A DNA stretch of 64,000 nt from Nematopogon swammerdamellus. Lineage: Eukaryota > Arthropoda > Insecta > Lepidoptera > Adelidae. Where the stretch lies: assembly GCA_946902875.1 (NCBI GenBank), contig OX336344.1, forward strand, positions 21,969,791 through 22,033,790. The letters are read 5' to 3'. Both the position numbers and the translations under genes were made by a program. Below the pieces are notes generated by a model, which had not been told where the DNA came from, did not search any database, and worked only from the letters and a program-made list of their open reading frames with translations. Below, piece by piece: positions 36,600-47,810 of the stretch (the stretch's first letter is position 1; every line of letters starts with the position of its first letter).

Positions 36600-36920
36600 T
36601 GACCCTACCTCGTCTTTATTAATCGCCTTTCACGACGTGCAAGGGGAGAGATGCAGAGGGGCTGTTCTTTGTAAGTACTGGCCCCACACGCACGAGACGT
36701 GGGACAAGATGCCGTGCTAAAGGGCGACAGGTTAGCCACCACTCACCTTGGCACGGTCCTTCCACCGAGTCGGGTCTTCGTGCCTTACTTGCTGCTTGAT
36801 AGTTATCTTGTCCTAATACTTTGCTAAACGTGGTGGTCTGTGTTGTGCTGTAATTTACCAGAGTTCTTGCAGCACAACACCTATTACTCGCTTACCCCGA
36901 CTTTCGGGATACAGCGAGTG
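36600..36920. mobile_element. SINE A fragments, two orientations
   Basis: 36620-36700 is a reversed head (CACGACGTGCAAGGGGAGAG, TACTGGCCCCACACG). 36712-36915 is a forward body and hairpin region (GATGCCGTGCTAAAGGGCGA ... GTTGTGCTG ... CTTGCAGCACAACACC). Confidence 0.65.
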
Positions 36921-36984
36921 GTATGTATATTGTATGGTCCTGCCACCTTTCAGATAATATTTTGGTAAGTGTATCTTTTTTATT

Positions 36985-37080
36985 TAAATCTAACACGGTT
37001 ACCTACATCACCAACATCCGCAATTTCAGCCCAATACATCTTGGTGAACAAGGCGCCATGTCAGTGCCTCCCTTCTTTTT
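36985..37080 (-). mobile_element. SINE B tail fragment
   Basis: AACACGGTTACCTACATCAC ... GGCGCCATGTCAGTGCCTCC, diverged. Confidence 0.5.
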
Positions 37081-37082
37081 GG

Positions 37083-37497
37083 TTTTTTTTTATTTATGTA
37101 ATCCGGTATGGGTGGCTGAGTCGGAGGAGACAAAGCGCATACTCCGACCAGCCATATCACCTCCGAGAAGGTAGGTGCCATACCGGAGACTTCCCTGGAT
37201 TGCTGGCTATACTGGACTAGAGGAGAACACAGCCGAGGCTGCTATGCGGCCATCTTACATCCAGTACGGTGGTAGCAACCCAGTCGGCTTCAATTTGAGC
37301 CTACCACCTAGTAAGGGGCAAGGGAATTAAGGGACCTACAGTTTTATAGCGGTTCCGAACGGTGAAGCAGCAGGTAGTAGGTATGCACGTAAATTTTTTC
37401 GTCAGAAAAAACTCATTGGTTCACGCCGACCGGATTCGAACCTCGGGCCTCTCGCATGAGAAGCCGATGCCCAAACCACTCGGCCACCCTCCGCTTA
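37083..37497 (-). mobile_element. SINE C, full length with tRNA-Leu-like head
   Basis: In sense it begins AAGCGGAGGGTGGCCGAGTG and carries box A GTGGCCGAGTGGT and box B GGTTCGAATCCGG. The central domain ACTGTAGGTCCCT...TTACTAGGTGGTAG follows, then the tail ATACCGGATTACATAAA. The TGGCCGAGTGG box A and long variable region point to a leucine- or serine-type tRNA ancestor. Confidence 0.8.
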
Positions 37498-37967
37498 AAT
37501 ATTTTGGTACCTATCGCTCGTGCCGGCTACACAACTGGATGAAAAACACAAACTACTTAGGGTTCGATAGGAGGGGTTTTGGCCAAGGAAATTTTAATAC
37601 TGGAACGAGCGAGCCTCCGAAAATGGTCAAACCATTGCATTCCTAGTGTGCAAATAATTAATATTGTAGTTTAAAAAAAAATTTTAGGGGCGGGTGTTGA
37701 ACCCCCAAAACCTCGCCACACATATTATTATATCACTGTGGGCAGTCGACATTGATTCCATCTCAAGTCTGATTTGGGGAGATAGCTATTCCATGAATCG
37801 TGTCTTTTTGATACACAACTTCCATGAAAAGCACACAACAAGAAAGGAAAGAGGCCAATAGTCAATTTACTCGTTCTGGCTTTGATTCTGTTTAGAAACC
37901 AACATTACGTTTCGCCAGCAAAGTTAAATGTAGCTAGTACCCCCTTGTCATACCGAACTATGAATAG
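37498..37967. other. No gene seen
   Basis: Contains a short B-tail scrap (37512-37545: CGCTCGTGCCGGCTACACAA) and otherwise unassigned AT-rich sequence. Confidence 0.3.
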
Positions 37968-38035
37968 ATGAGGTGTTCCAACTAAGTAGCACAATCTAGT
38001 TGTGCCATCCTGAAAACTGTTCCCAATGACACAGT
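37968..38035. mobile_element. Fragment of the TIR element found at 4746
   Basis: GATGAGGTGTTCCAACTAAG, CTAGTTGTGCCATCCTGAAA and CTGTTCCCAATGACACAG follow the left end at 4746-4820 with substitutions. Confidence 0.6.
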
Positions 38036-38275
38036 AGGTAAACGACGTGATGCGGCAAAGTATAGTGGACATTGGACACCGACGAAGGTCAAGCGGTAGT
38101 GGGTTGGGCACATCAATCTTCTGACGGGACGTCGAGGCTGCTGGTATGTAATATATCCTACACTGGTGGCCGTGGGCAGGAAGACGGAGTGTAGGAAAGC
38201 CACCGCCAGGTGGTACGCCGACATCAAGTACGTCTCGGGAGAAAGCAGTCAGCCACTAAGGCTAAAGCCATGCCA
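38036..38275 (+). pseudogene. RTE C-terminal fragment
   Basis: GTAAACGACGTGATGCGGCA continues to the tail block WWPWAGRRSV-like (TGGTGGCCGTGGGCAGGAAG). Frameshifted; only the last ~75 codons remain. Confidence 0.55.
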
Positions 38276-38375
38276 TACTCAAACTTTTTTTTTCTCGGGC
38301 CACTTACACATGTATACTCGTATCTGTGGGCGCGGACCGCAACATCTGTTGTTTTAGGTGTTAATGAAAAAACCT

Positions 38376-38580
38376 TTTTTTTAATGGAAACTGACACGAT
38401 TGGCTACATCACCTACAACATCTGTGATGTCAGCCCATAACACCGGGTGAACTAGGTGCCATGTCAGTGCTTCGCTTCGGTGGGGCCGACTACACTGAAC
38501 TGGACGGAAAACACAAACTATTTACATACCTGTTTCGACCGACGTTTCATTCAGTGCGATGGTACCAGTCCGGTAGGTAT
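38376..38580 (-). mobile_element. SINE B tail fragment
   Basis: ATGGAAACTGACACGATTGG to TCATTCAGTGCGATGGTACC, reverse. Confidence 0.7.
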
Positions 38581-38632
38581 AATATACACATAATAAGCTA
38601 AAATGTATCACTTTCATCTTCTTTACTTACTT

Positions 38633-39275
38633 ACTGGTAACAGCAATTGCTTCTTATATAAGCAATCATGGCTGCGCTGACATGACGGAATATTCAACGT
38701 CCGTAATAAAGTTTCCTTTCATTTCATTTCGTTCTAGGGTGTTACGAGTCTTTCCAAAGTGTGCGATGTAAATAGTAGTTATTCCTACACGTTGATCTTA
38801 ACTAACGTCGATGTTTTCAACTAACGTATCACTTTCTTACTGTTAACAGTACTTACTTACTGGTAACAGCAATTGCTTCTTCTATAAGCAATCATGGCTG
38901 CGCTGACATGACGGAATATTCAACGTCCGTAATAAAGTTTCATTTAATTTCATTTCGTTCTAGGGTGTTACGAGTCTTTCCAAAGTGTGCGATGTAAATA
39001 GTAGTTATTCCTACACGTTGATCACTAACGTCGATGTTTTCAACTAACGTATCACTTTCTTACTGTTAACAGTACTTACTTACTGGTAACAGCAATTGCT
39101 TCTTATATAAGCAATCATGGCTGCGCTGACATGACGGCATATTCAACTTCCTTAATAAAGTTTCATTTAATTTCATTTCGTTCTAGGGTGTTACGAGCCT
39201 TTCCAAAGTGTGCGATGTAAATAGTAGTTATTCCTAGACGTTGATCATATCTAACGTCGATGTTTTCAACTAACA
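38633..39275 (+). repeat. ~225-bp tandem repeat, three units
   Basis: Units begin ACTGGTAACAGCAATTGCTT at 38633, 38859 and 39082. Each includes AAGCAATCATGGCTGCGCTG, AATAAAGTTTC and TCCTACACGTTGATC-like sequence. Identity is high. A C-rich run (39300-39325) follows. Confidence 0.9.
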
Positions 39276-39595
39276 CTCTCATTGCCTATATACTCCTCCT
39301 CCCCCCCCCCCCTCCCCCTCCCCCACAAGTACAGTCTCGGGTACTTCGATAGGAATAGTGATATCTGTCATGTAAAAACTTTGTGATCGAAGTGTAAAAC
39401 ATTTAATTGTTATGTCACAGTCACGCATACCCCACGGCGGGTTGATCGTGTTAATTCCACACCCCGTATTCCGACGTAGGTATTAGCGCCTGTTTACGAT
39501 CATCGTCACCTCGTGTTTACTTGTTCGAGCAACGTGCGGGCGGCGCTCGGTGCAGACCTGGCAAAAAGACATACTTACCTAGAGGGCGCGTCGGC

Positions 39596-39673
39596 TGTCG
39601 AGAAAGTGAGAGAAAAATGCACAATGTGCAAGTGATCTTACGGCTGGCCGTGGTTTTCATTCAGCGTATAACT
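39596..39673 (+). repeat. 78-bp direct repeat, left copy
   Basis: TGTCGAGAAAGTGAGAGAAA, AATGCACAATGTGCAAGTGA, TCTTACGGCTGGCCGTGG, ending GCGTATAACT. It recurs at 41090-41167 with one difference. Confidence 0.85.
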
Positions 39674-40062
39674 TTTTTTTTTATGGAAACTGACACGGTT
39701 GTCTACATCACCTACAACGTCCGTGATGTCAGCCCTAAACACCGGGTGAACTAGGTGCCATGTCAGTGCTTCCCCCTTTGATCGTGCCGGCTACACTGAA
39801 CTGGTCGGAAAACACAAACTATTTACATAACCGTTTCGACCGATGTTTCATTCAGTGCGGTGGTACCAACCCGGGCGGGTTAAACGCTACCACCAAGTAA
39901 GATTAGGAGGGAAAGGGACCTACAGTTTTACGAGGAATCCGAACCTCGGTCAGCCTCCAACGGTCAGCGGTCACCCATCCAAGTACTGACCGCACCCAGC
40001 GTTGCTTAACATTCAATAGCGACAGTTGACTGTCTGCACCACTGAGCTATCGAGGCTGACAT
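39674..40062 (-). mobile_element. SINE B
   Basis: Reverse copy with tail, central domain, box B inverse (GAGGAATCCGAACCTCGG), 5S inverse (CATCCAAGTACTGACCGC) and box A inverse (CACCACTGAGCTATCGAGG). Confidence 0.75.
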
Positions 40063-40107
40063 CTGTAGGTAACTCGTTTGACACATAACTGTAGGTCCCA
40101 TCCCTTA

Positions 40108-40407
40108 TCTTTTTTTTTATGTAATCCGGTATGGGTGTATGAGTCGGAGGGGCCAAAGCGCATGTTCCGACCAGCCAATATCACCTCCGAGAAGGTAAGT
40201 GCCATACCGGAGACTTCCCTGGATTGCTGACTATACTGGACTAGAGGAGAACACAACCGAGGCTGCTATGCGGCCATTTTACATACAGTACGGTGGTATC
40301 AACCCAGTCGGCTACAATTTGAGCCTACCACCTAGTAAGGGGCAAGGGGTAGGGACCTACAGTTTTACACCGGTTCCGAACGGTGAAGCAGCAGGTGTAG
40401 GTATGCA
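40108..40407 (-). mobile_element. SINE C, interrupted by hAT element
   Basis: The reverse tail and body run to AGCAGGTGTAGGTATGCA at 40407, then resume at 41062 (GGTATGCACGTAAATTTG). Confidence 0.75.
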
Positions 40408-41061
40408 CAGTGCTCGAATTGAACCGGAACGCACCGGAACGCCGTTCCGGTTCGTGAAATCACCGTTCCGTTTCGTAAAAGTTTTCCTCAGTCTTTCCGG
40501 CTCGCAAAGATGATTTTTATTTACACAGCTCCCACTTTTCATAACAAAAAAGCTACAATTTGACCAATATGGGCGGTGTTCTTTGCGATAATATAAAATA
40601 TCGTCATACATAATTTTATATTATTCGTCACTGCTCTGTCTGTCTTTGATAATTGAGTGTGATGATATTTCGCAAGTGCATCTTCTGGACATTTTTTTAT
40701 TTATTGATGAAATGTCACGATAATAGAAGCAACGGTTTTAACGTGATACTCAGACAAACAGACAGACAGACATACAGATAAAAACATTTTGGAAAAAGGG
40801 AATTTTGTACCTACTTAGTTTCATTGAACGAAACACCAGTGAATGAATTTTCTGAAAATTTCGTTATGATATGACAGACGCATTTTTTTTGTTTTTGTTA
40901 TTAGTGGTGAGGCTGATTGGTCTTATATCAAAGCAAAGACCCTAATTGTTGTTTGATGAATTACGTATATTTCAATTTTATTTGGGACTTTGAGGGGGGG
41001 GGGGGGGGGGGGGGGGGGTGGGACGCGTTCCGGTTCGTAAATAAGTCCAATTCGACCACTG
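40408..41061. mobile_element. hAT-type element, non-autonomous, in SINE C
   Basis: Ends CAGTGCTCGAATTG and the inverse of CAGTGGTCGAATTG are hAT-style. GGTATGCA flanks it on both sides (40400-40407, 41062-41069). The 654-bp interior has a second inverted word (AACCGGAACG / CGTTCCGG) and a poly-G run of about 26 (near 40993-41018), with no transposase. Confidence 0.85.
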
Positions 41062-41089
41062 GGTATGCACGTAAATTTGTCGTATGATA

Positions 41090-41167
41090 TGTCGAGAAAG
41101 TGAGAGAAAAATGCACAATGTGCAAGTGATCTTACGGCTGGCCGTGGTTCTCATTCAGCGTATAACT
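41090..41167 (+). repeat. 78-bp direct repeat, right copy
   Basis: Matches 39596-39673. Here it runs on into GTAGGTACCTTCCC, that is, into SINE B sequence, so its last third is the SINE's box B region (GGCCGTGGTTCTCATTCAGC). Confidence 0.85.
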
Positions 41168-41390
41168 GTAGGTACCTTCCCTTATATCTTACTAGGTGGT
41201 AGGGTTTAACTCGTTCGGATTGGTACCACCGCACTATGTCGATCGAAGCGGTGATGAAAATAGTTCATGTTGATTTTCCAGCTGAGGGTACCTATAGCCG
41301 GCCCGATTAAAGGAGGAAGCACCAATAAGGCACCCATTCACATAGGTGTGATGGGCCGACATCGCGGGTGTAGTGTTGGTGTATTGTATT
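41134..41390 (+). mobile_element. SINE B, diverged
   Basis: Box B region, central domain (TTACTAGGTGGTAGGGTTTA) and a substituted tail (GCACCAATAAGGCACCCATT ... GATGGGCCGACATCGCGGG). Confidence 0.65.
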
Positions 41391-41394
41391 GTTT

Positions 41395-41615
41395 AAAAGC
41401 TGTGCCCGCGGCTCAGCCCGCTCTCATATTTCACTTCACTGCTAACCTCATAAGCCATTTAGTGTGATAGTAAGTAGCCTATAGTTGATGGGAAGAATCA
41501 AGCTATCCGTAGAATTTTGTTTTATTAAAATCGGTTTAGTGGTTCTCGAGTTATAAGCGGACAGACAGACACTCAGACAGACAGAAAGCAGACGTTGGAT
41601 TTTATTACAGGTAAG
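41395..41615 (-). repeat. Helitron-like 3' end family fragment
   Basis: AAAGCTGTGCCCGCGGCTCA begins it, followed by AAAATCGGTTTAGTGGTTCT and ACAGACAGACACTCAGACAG. The GCCCGCGGCT start is the inverse of the 22080-22108 terminus. Confidence 0.45.
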
Positions 41616-42115
41616 GATTACTTATACTGGTATTTATTGCACTAAAATAAATTAAAATATAGGCAAAATGTAACACTTAAGATTGCGTAATTCCTCAGCT
41701 CGAATTATAATTTGGCGCCCCCACTTCTCCGCCCTTAGTTCTCTCCTTCCTAGTTCAATAGTTCTTCTTCAAGTTCCACAAACAAAACAAAGCACAAAAC
41801 ACACTAAGGACCAACCAACCACAGACAAAACGAACTAACCAACCCCAAATGCTAACTCAAAGCATCGTGCTCAAAGTATGTAACGCATGGCAATACCGTT
41901 TCCGGTTATGTACTTCTATGAGACCTGGTTAATGAAACAAGATACAAATTAATGAATCACTCCGTAGGTGCGCGGCTATTTTAGGCGCATCCGTTGATTA
42001 CAATATATTTTTATGAGCAATACTTTTTAAGATTTGAACGAGATGGGCGAAAAGGGAAATCATATACAATTTCAGTAACAATGAAAGACTTTAAGTATTG
42101 GCCTGTAGTTATGTA
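41616..42115. other. No gene seen
   Basis: AT-rich, no motif or repeat that I can match. Confidence 0.3.
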
Positions 42116-42119
42116 CACG

Positions 42120-42310
42120 GTACGGTCGAAACGGCTATGTAAATAGTTTGTGTTTTCCGTCCAGTTCAGTGTAGCCGGCACGACCGAAGGGAAGCACTGA
42201 CGTGGCACCAAGTTCACCCGGTGTCCCGGTGTTATGGGCTGACATCACGGATGTTGTAGGTGATGTAGCCAACCGTGTCAGTATCCATAAAAAAAAAAAA
42301 AAAAAAATAA
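42120..42310 (+). mobile_element. SINE B tail
   Basis: ACGGTCGAAACGGCTATGTA to GTCAGTATCCATAAAAAAAA with a long A run. Confidence 0.75.
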
Positions 42311-42955
42311 TGTATTTATTTATTTATTTTCAGTAACAAAAACATACCCCTTATAGGGCAGAGAAAACTGGAAAAGTCACAAACATAATTTTTTTTGAAA
42401 ACATTGAGTATTTAAACTTGTTTTGTATGATTACTGCAACGAAATACTGAAAAATAGTTTTCAGTAGAAATTTCAGGGGTGGCAAACAGTTTGCCACTGC
42501 CCGTGTATGACTGGGGGAATGGGTGGCAATATGTAAGCCAATGCGGTCCACCCTACTCATCTGAAAAGATATAAAAGTACCTTACGTTAGACAGAAAAAA
42601 GAAAATGAATATAAACAGAAACACGCAAACAATATTTATAAATAAACATTTACAAAAGTATTACACATTTCCATATTGTTGCCACACACGGGCATTGGTG
42701 AATTGATGAATCTTGCCATTGATGAATCTTGCCACCCTTTCCCAGCCCTACAGGGGCAGTGGCACTGTGTGTGCCACCCAACATTCAATAGATGGCGCTC
42801 ATAAAACAAGTGCATGGGATACTGCTGCGATTTATACATTGCTGAGAATGTGTGTGCCAATGGTGGTGGCAAGATTTCGACCCGTGCCTGTTAAAGGGTT
42901 AACAATTAAATTACTATTACAATTAACGAAATAATTGAATTAAATTTTCAATTTT
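42311..42955. other. Unassigned stretch with internal similarity
   Basis: A TTTATTTATTTATT run, then sequence in which GGTGGCAA and TTGCCACC words recur (42480-42870). It could be a decayed inverted-repeat element; no protein supported. Confidence 0.3.
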
Positions 42956-42959
42956 TTGT

Positions 42960-43215
42960 TAATTTGTCAGCCCCGCTAGCTCAGTGGTGCGGTCTGTCGG
43001 TCGGATCATAAGCAAACCAGCGTCTACCGGCGTTAACTGCCTCGCTAACTCACACAAATACTCCCATATTTCAACCAATAGCCGGGCCGGATGCCTCACC
43101 GAGCGCCTCTTGGTTGAGTGAGATCGTTTCTCATACTCACATCGGCGAGTGAGTAACACCGATACAGGGGCTGGGCTCGGTCAGTGGATGACCATCTATC
43201 GGTGACCGTTCATAC
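42960..43215 (+). mobile_element. SINE B-related copy with extended head
   Basis: It starts GTCAGCCCCGCTAGCTCAGT and ends GGCTCGGTCAGTGGATGACC ... CGGTGACCGTTCATAC, so box A and the 5S-like end are about 190 bases apart instead of about 70. The central domain and tail are absent. Confidence 0.5.
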
Positions 43216-43479
43216 TTTTATAGTTAAAATGTTTGGATCATTCGGTAGATGGCGCTTCCGCTTATTATGCTATCAATATCATCATGTCATGGCTTTTTTG
43301 GGGTCCACCCTTAATTTTGTTTTTTGAAGTGAAAACTTCTTTAGCGGCGCTTGGCACTTTTTTATATGGGGAAAAAATGTTATGTCAGATAACAATCTTT
43401 AATTGCTATGACAACCGCGTCAGATAACAATCTATAGTTGCTATGACAACGCTCAATACATGACATCTCAAAGTTCTGC

Positions 43480-43820
43480 CAAATGAATGTAGGGTTCCGT
43501 AATAAATGCATGTCTGTCCGTTCTACTAAATTTAATATTTGTTTCAAAATGAATGTAGGGTTCCGTAACAAATGCATGTCTGTCCGTTCTACTAAATTTT
43601 ACAATTTTCAACCAAGGTCCTCCGACGGTTATTTTATAATAAAAGTAGGGTTCCGTAACACGTTTATGTCTGTCCATTCTACTAAGTTCTGCAAAATGAA
43701 TGTAGGGTTCCGTAACAAATGCATGTCTGTCCGTTCTACTAAATTTAACATTTATTTCAAAATGAATGTAGGGTTCCGTAACAAATGCATATCTGTCCGT
43801 TCTACTAAATTTAACATTAT
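43480..43820 (+). repeat. ~65-bp tandem repeat, five units
   Basis: GAATGTAGGGTTCCGTAACA and CATGTCTGTCCGTTCTACTA recur near 43485, 43549, 43645, 43698 and 43764. An AT-only tract follows to 43945. Confidence 0.85.
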
Positions 43821-44002
43821 TTTTTTTATTTTTTTTTAATTTATTTTTTATAAAAAAAAATTAATTTTTTTTAATAATAATTTTTTTATATATTTATAAA
43901 TTTTTTTTTTCATAATTATTATTATTATTTTTTTATACCTGAATATTTTCGGAAATACAAAAAGTTTTCACTTCTGCCGGCACTCCCGGAGTGCACCTGA
44001 GA

Positions 44003-44408
44003 CTTTTTTTATGGAAACTGAAACGGTTGGCTACATCACGTACAACATCCGTGATGTCAGCCCATAACACCGGCCGGGTGAACTAGGTGCCATGTCAGTG
44101 CTTCCTTTTCGGTCATGCCGACAACACTGAACTGGACGGAAAACACAAACTATTTACATAGCCGTTTCGACCGATGTTTCATTCAGTGCGGTGGTACCAA
44201 CCCGGGCGGGTTGAACCCTACCACCTAGTAAGGTAAGAAGGGAAGGGACCTACAGTTTTACGTGGAATCAACGTGGAATCCGAACTACGGGCAGCCTCCA
44301 ACGGTCGAGCGATCACCCATCCAAGTACTGACCGCGCCCAGCGTTGCTTAAAACAATCAATAGCAACAGTCGACTGTCTGCACCACTGAGCTATCGAGGC
44401 TGACGATT
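44003..44408 (-). mobile_element. SINE B
   Basis: Complete reverse copy. GTGGAATC is duplicated at the box B region (ACGTGGAATCAACGTGGAAT). The 5S inverse and box A inverse are present. Confidence 0.75.
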
Positions 44409-44439
44409 TTTGACTTTTTTTTTACTATTATTTTTTTTT

Positions 44440-44880
44440 TATTTGTTGGCATATCCACCATAATATCACATAGGTACCTATTCTGTAAAAATTTCAACCG
44501 GCTACCTATTACCGTTCAAAAGATACAGCCCTCGGATGGACAGACAAACGGACATACATACAGACGGAGTAGGCTTAGTAATAGGATTCCGTATGGATGG
44601 ATACGGAATCCTAAAAAAATCTGTTAAGTGCGAGTTTTACTCGCGCACGGAGGTTTCCGTATCTATCCGCTATTATCCGCCTATCTTTTGTCTTTCAACA
44701 ATAATTTTTAACATTTTCTTATTTGTTGTTATTATCCGCCATAGTAGCACATATTCTGTGAAAATTTCAACAGGCTACCTATTACGGTTCAAGAGATACA
44801 GCCCTCGGACAGACGGACGGACGGACGAGGGAGGCTTAGTAATATGCTTCCGTACGGGATACGGAACCCTAAAAATGAAA
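44440..44880 (+). repeat. Dispersed repeat pair with GACAGACGGAC words
   Basis: Two direct partial copies (44450-44590 and 44720-44875), each with CTGTAAAAATTTCAAC/CTGTGAAAATTTCAAC, GATACAGCCCTCGGA and ATACGGAATCCTAAA/ACGGAACCCTAAAA. Related to 53450-53930. Confidence 0.6.
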
Positions 44881-45231
44881 GTGACCGAATAATTCTCAAT
44901 TTAAAGTGATAGGTGACATGCTCACGCGTCGCTGGGCGGGGCAAGCGCCTCTGCTGCGCCGACCGACGCCGCAGTAGCACGTACCACCTTGATGACACCT
45001 ATAGAGTTTATGTATGTATGTACATATATATTTTTTATTAGACACCAATTTATACAAATTAGGCACAATAGATGAGTTTGCCTCGAGGAATTATATTCTA
45101 ACTACCTAACCTTTGGGATGTGGGAGAAGTACCTATATATGCAGGCGAACAAGAATAGTTTGTGGCAATGTATTAAGCAAATCAGTATGATAAACTAACA
45201 ACAAATACTACATATAAATGCTTTAGTACTT

Positions 45232-45597
45232 GTAAGGGATGGTCATGGAGTAAGTTACTTTGTCTTAAGAGATTGCGTTTGTAGACTCTATGTATGATCT
45301 AAAACTAAATTGACGATTTTTAGAAATATTTTCTGTATGTATGTTCCTCCATAACTCTTCGCGGAATAATTCGATTTGCGTAATCGGAACTGAATTTCAT
45401 TTATCTATAAAATGTGCTTGTACCTACTAAGTTTCATCGAATTCGGATGATCGGTTTAAGTGTTATGGAGGAACATACATACAAACATACAGAAAAGATT
45501 TAAAAAAATCGTCAATTTTGTTTTAGCATTATACATAGAGTCTACAGACGCAATATCTCATAAAACAAAGTAACTTACTCCATGACCATCCCTTACA
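45232..45597. mobile_element. Foldback MITE with ~120-bp arms
   Basis: TGTAAGGGATGGTCATGGAG (45232) and its inverse (ending 45597) start arms that pair through GTAACTTACTT, TAGACTCTATGTAT and ACATACATACAAA. The spacer is 45354-45462. No obvious target duplication and no ORF. Confidence 0.75.
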
Positions 45598-46160
45598 GAT
45601 TTATTATTAGTATTGATGATTGATATTGATGAATAACATATTATAGTTAATATCTTCAAGTAGGTATTGCTTCACAACAACCAAACACATTAGATGTCCA
45701 CAACTATCCCAGCCCGTGACAAAGGTTTAGTAGGTAACTATGCCAAGTCGTAGGAAGAGAAGAATCCGACAAGATAGTGTAACCACACACCATTTCATTA
45801 GTCACCCAACTGTAGGCCTATTCTGCATGTCAAATGACAATTCCCAGTTGACGGTATATTCCCAGTTGCATGCCAGTTTTCGCAAAACATTCGTATTCTG
45901 CACGCAAAACTGGCGATGAACGTATGACGCCGTTAGCTGGATGACTACTGGGAAATCTATAATCTTTGCGCGCCGTTATCGTGAATATATATAGTTTCAT
46001 CTCGCTCGGTTATTCGAAGGAAAAAGGGATGTATTGTGAGAAATGCATGAGTCTATCACAAACACGCCAAGATTATGGAGCATGTGCAACACTGCGCTGC
46101 AGCTAAGTAATATTGTATTCTTTGGCTGCAGCTGTCAAGTTTAAAATATAGGACTGGTGT
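45598..46160. other. No gene seen
   Basis: Single-copy-looking sequence. GGCTATTCTGCATG-like and AACACTCGTATTCTGCACG words echo 50640-50830, so old MITE remains are possible. Confidence 0.3.
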
Positions 46161-46243
46161 TTTATCTTTTTTTAAATAATATAAATTTGCAACATAGACT
46201 GAATATTTCAAGTAATATCCATAATATTAGATAAAATCTGTGT

Positions 46244-46450
46244 GTGGAAGTGTTATATTCTATATCCAGCGAGCCAAATTCAAGAAATACTACCATAAAA
46301 AAAGTGACCTTTAAAAAATGCGATACGTATTCGCTCCAAGAAATCAATGTTACCGGTGAGCCAAGAGTGAAGAAAATACATTCCGCGATACGCTCACGGC
46401 TACTGCAACATACCTATGACAAGGAAGTAGCGGAATACTGCAAGTTTTGA
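46244..46450 (+). other. Short open frame, unresolved
   Basis: 68 codons with balanced composition: SEPNSRNTTIKKVTFKKCD, TGEPRVKKIHSAIRSRLLQH, DKEVAEYCKF stop. No splice context or family recognised. It could be an exon or transposon piece. Confidence 0.25.
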
Positions 46451-47330
46451 TGTTATCAGCTGAGACATACATAACCTACAACGGACATACATTTGGAGGG
46501 TTCTCTGGACTAAGGCGCTTGCAGAAGTAAATAGGCTGAGCCGGAAGTGTTCTTCGACTAGATGGCGTGAGTAACGTGATATTTATTTATAATATAACAC
46601 GACCCATACCCAATCTTCATTACATAACCTAACTTTTATAGATATACTTATTGTACTTCGGCACCATTGAGCTATACGTTGTACCATTGAGCTATACAAC
46701 GTACATACATCTCAATGTTCGGCACAGATTGGCTCGAACTTGCTCGGGGCATATCGCGGTACCTCCGAGCACCGCAGGCGATTAGCCCACGACCCGAGGG
46801 GCAGTAGCTAGATTTTAGAGTCCTTCACTCCTGTTGCAGTACAGCTATATACCTGCCGGTAGATCTACGGGACAAAGAGCCGATCGCAAAGCCAAATAAT
46901 ATATGCATGATTAGCTAGTTAATTTAGTCTACACACTCTTATATATTCATACACTGTTAGGTATATTATGTTTCACTGTTAAAATTGTTATATTGTTATA
47001 TTATTATTACAGTACATTAGAAAATTAGGTATAACATTGACTATAAGTATAGATATATAAGTACATACTTAGTGGAATATTAACTGTAAAAATAGAGCAC
47101 ACATAGCGGTACGTGTCACAGGATATTGTTGTTTATTATACACTTATATACACATACATATAGACACTTGTATTTGTACGTATTAACCATAGAATTATTG
47201 TTGTTAATTATATGTGACACTTGTATTTGCATGTGCTGACTATACCTAGGAATTCTAAAAGGATAGGTAGTACTACATAAATATTATATATATATAAACA
47301 TAGTGACTACTACTGACATACTTGTCGTGT
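46451..47330. other. No gene seen; AT-rich
   Basis: GTACCATTGAGCTATAC appears twice (46660-46700), the inverse of a tRNA box A like the one at 650. Otherwise AT-rich dinucleotide-like sequence up to a TATATA run at 47287. Confidence 0.3.
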
Positions 47331-47344
47331 TACTTTTTTTTTTC

Positions 47345-47800
47345 ATGCGCACACGGAGCGGCGCACGGGCTGCAATGGCCAGCGAGAGCGACGGGCACCT
47401 GCAGAGCCTGCTACAGCAGACGGAGGAGCTGCGCGAGCTGAACGGGCGCCTCCTCACCGAGCAGGACGACAACTCGGCCGCGTTTGAGAACGTCTTGGCA
47501 GACAACGCTCGGCTCCAAGCGGTGCTCGTCAAGAAGGAGAGGTGCCTCGCGGAGCTCCAGGAGAGTGAGGAGAAGTGCATGGACATGATCTACTGGTATG
47601 AGAATAACCAGAAGGAGTTTGAGAAAGTCTGGACTCCAACAAAGCACTGCACAAAGAGTTGCTGGAGGCGCGGAGCAATAAGGACAGCAGCTGCTCGTCC
47701 TCCTACGACGGGGCGGTGGAGTAACTGCGCGAGGTGAGGGACCGGCTGACCATTGAGAGGAAGCAGAATGTCGCGCTGCGGATAGTTTTATCATTTATTT
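47345..47800 (+). pseudogene. Coiled-coil protein remnant, frameshifted
   Basis: The frame encodes ESDGHLQSLLQQTEELRELN, AFENVLADNARLQAVLVKKE and EKCMDMIYWYENNQKEFEK. The next frame continues SLDSNKALHKELLEARSNKD and, after a stop, LREVRDRLTIERKQNVALR. The heptad-rich, E/Q/L/K composition is a coiled coil. A retroelement ORF1-type or retrocopied protein is plausible since LINE RT sequence follows at 47811. GC-rich codons contrast with the AT-rich flanks. Confidence 0.5.
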
Positions 47801-47810
47801 ATCAAGACGG

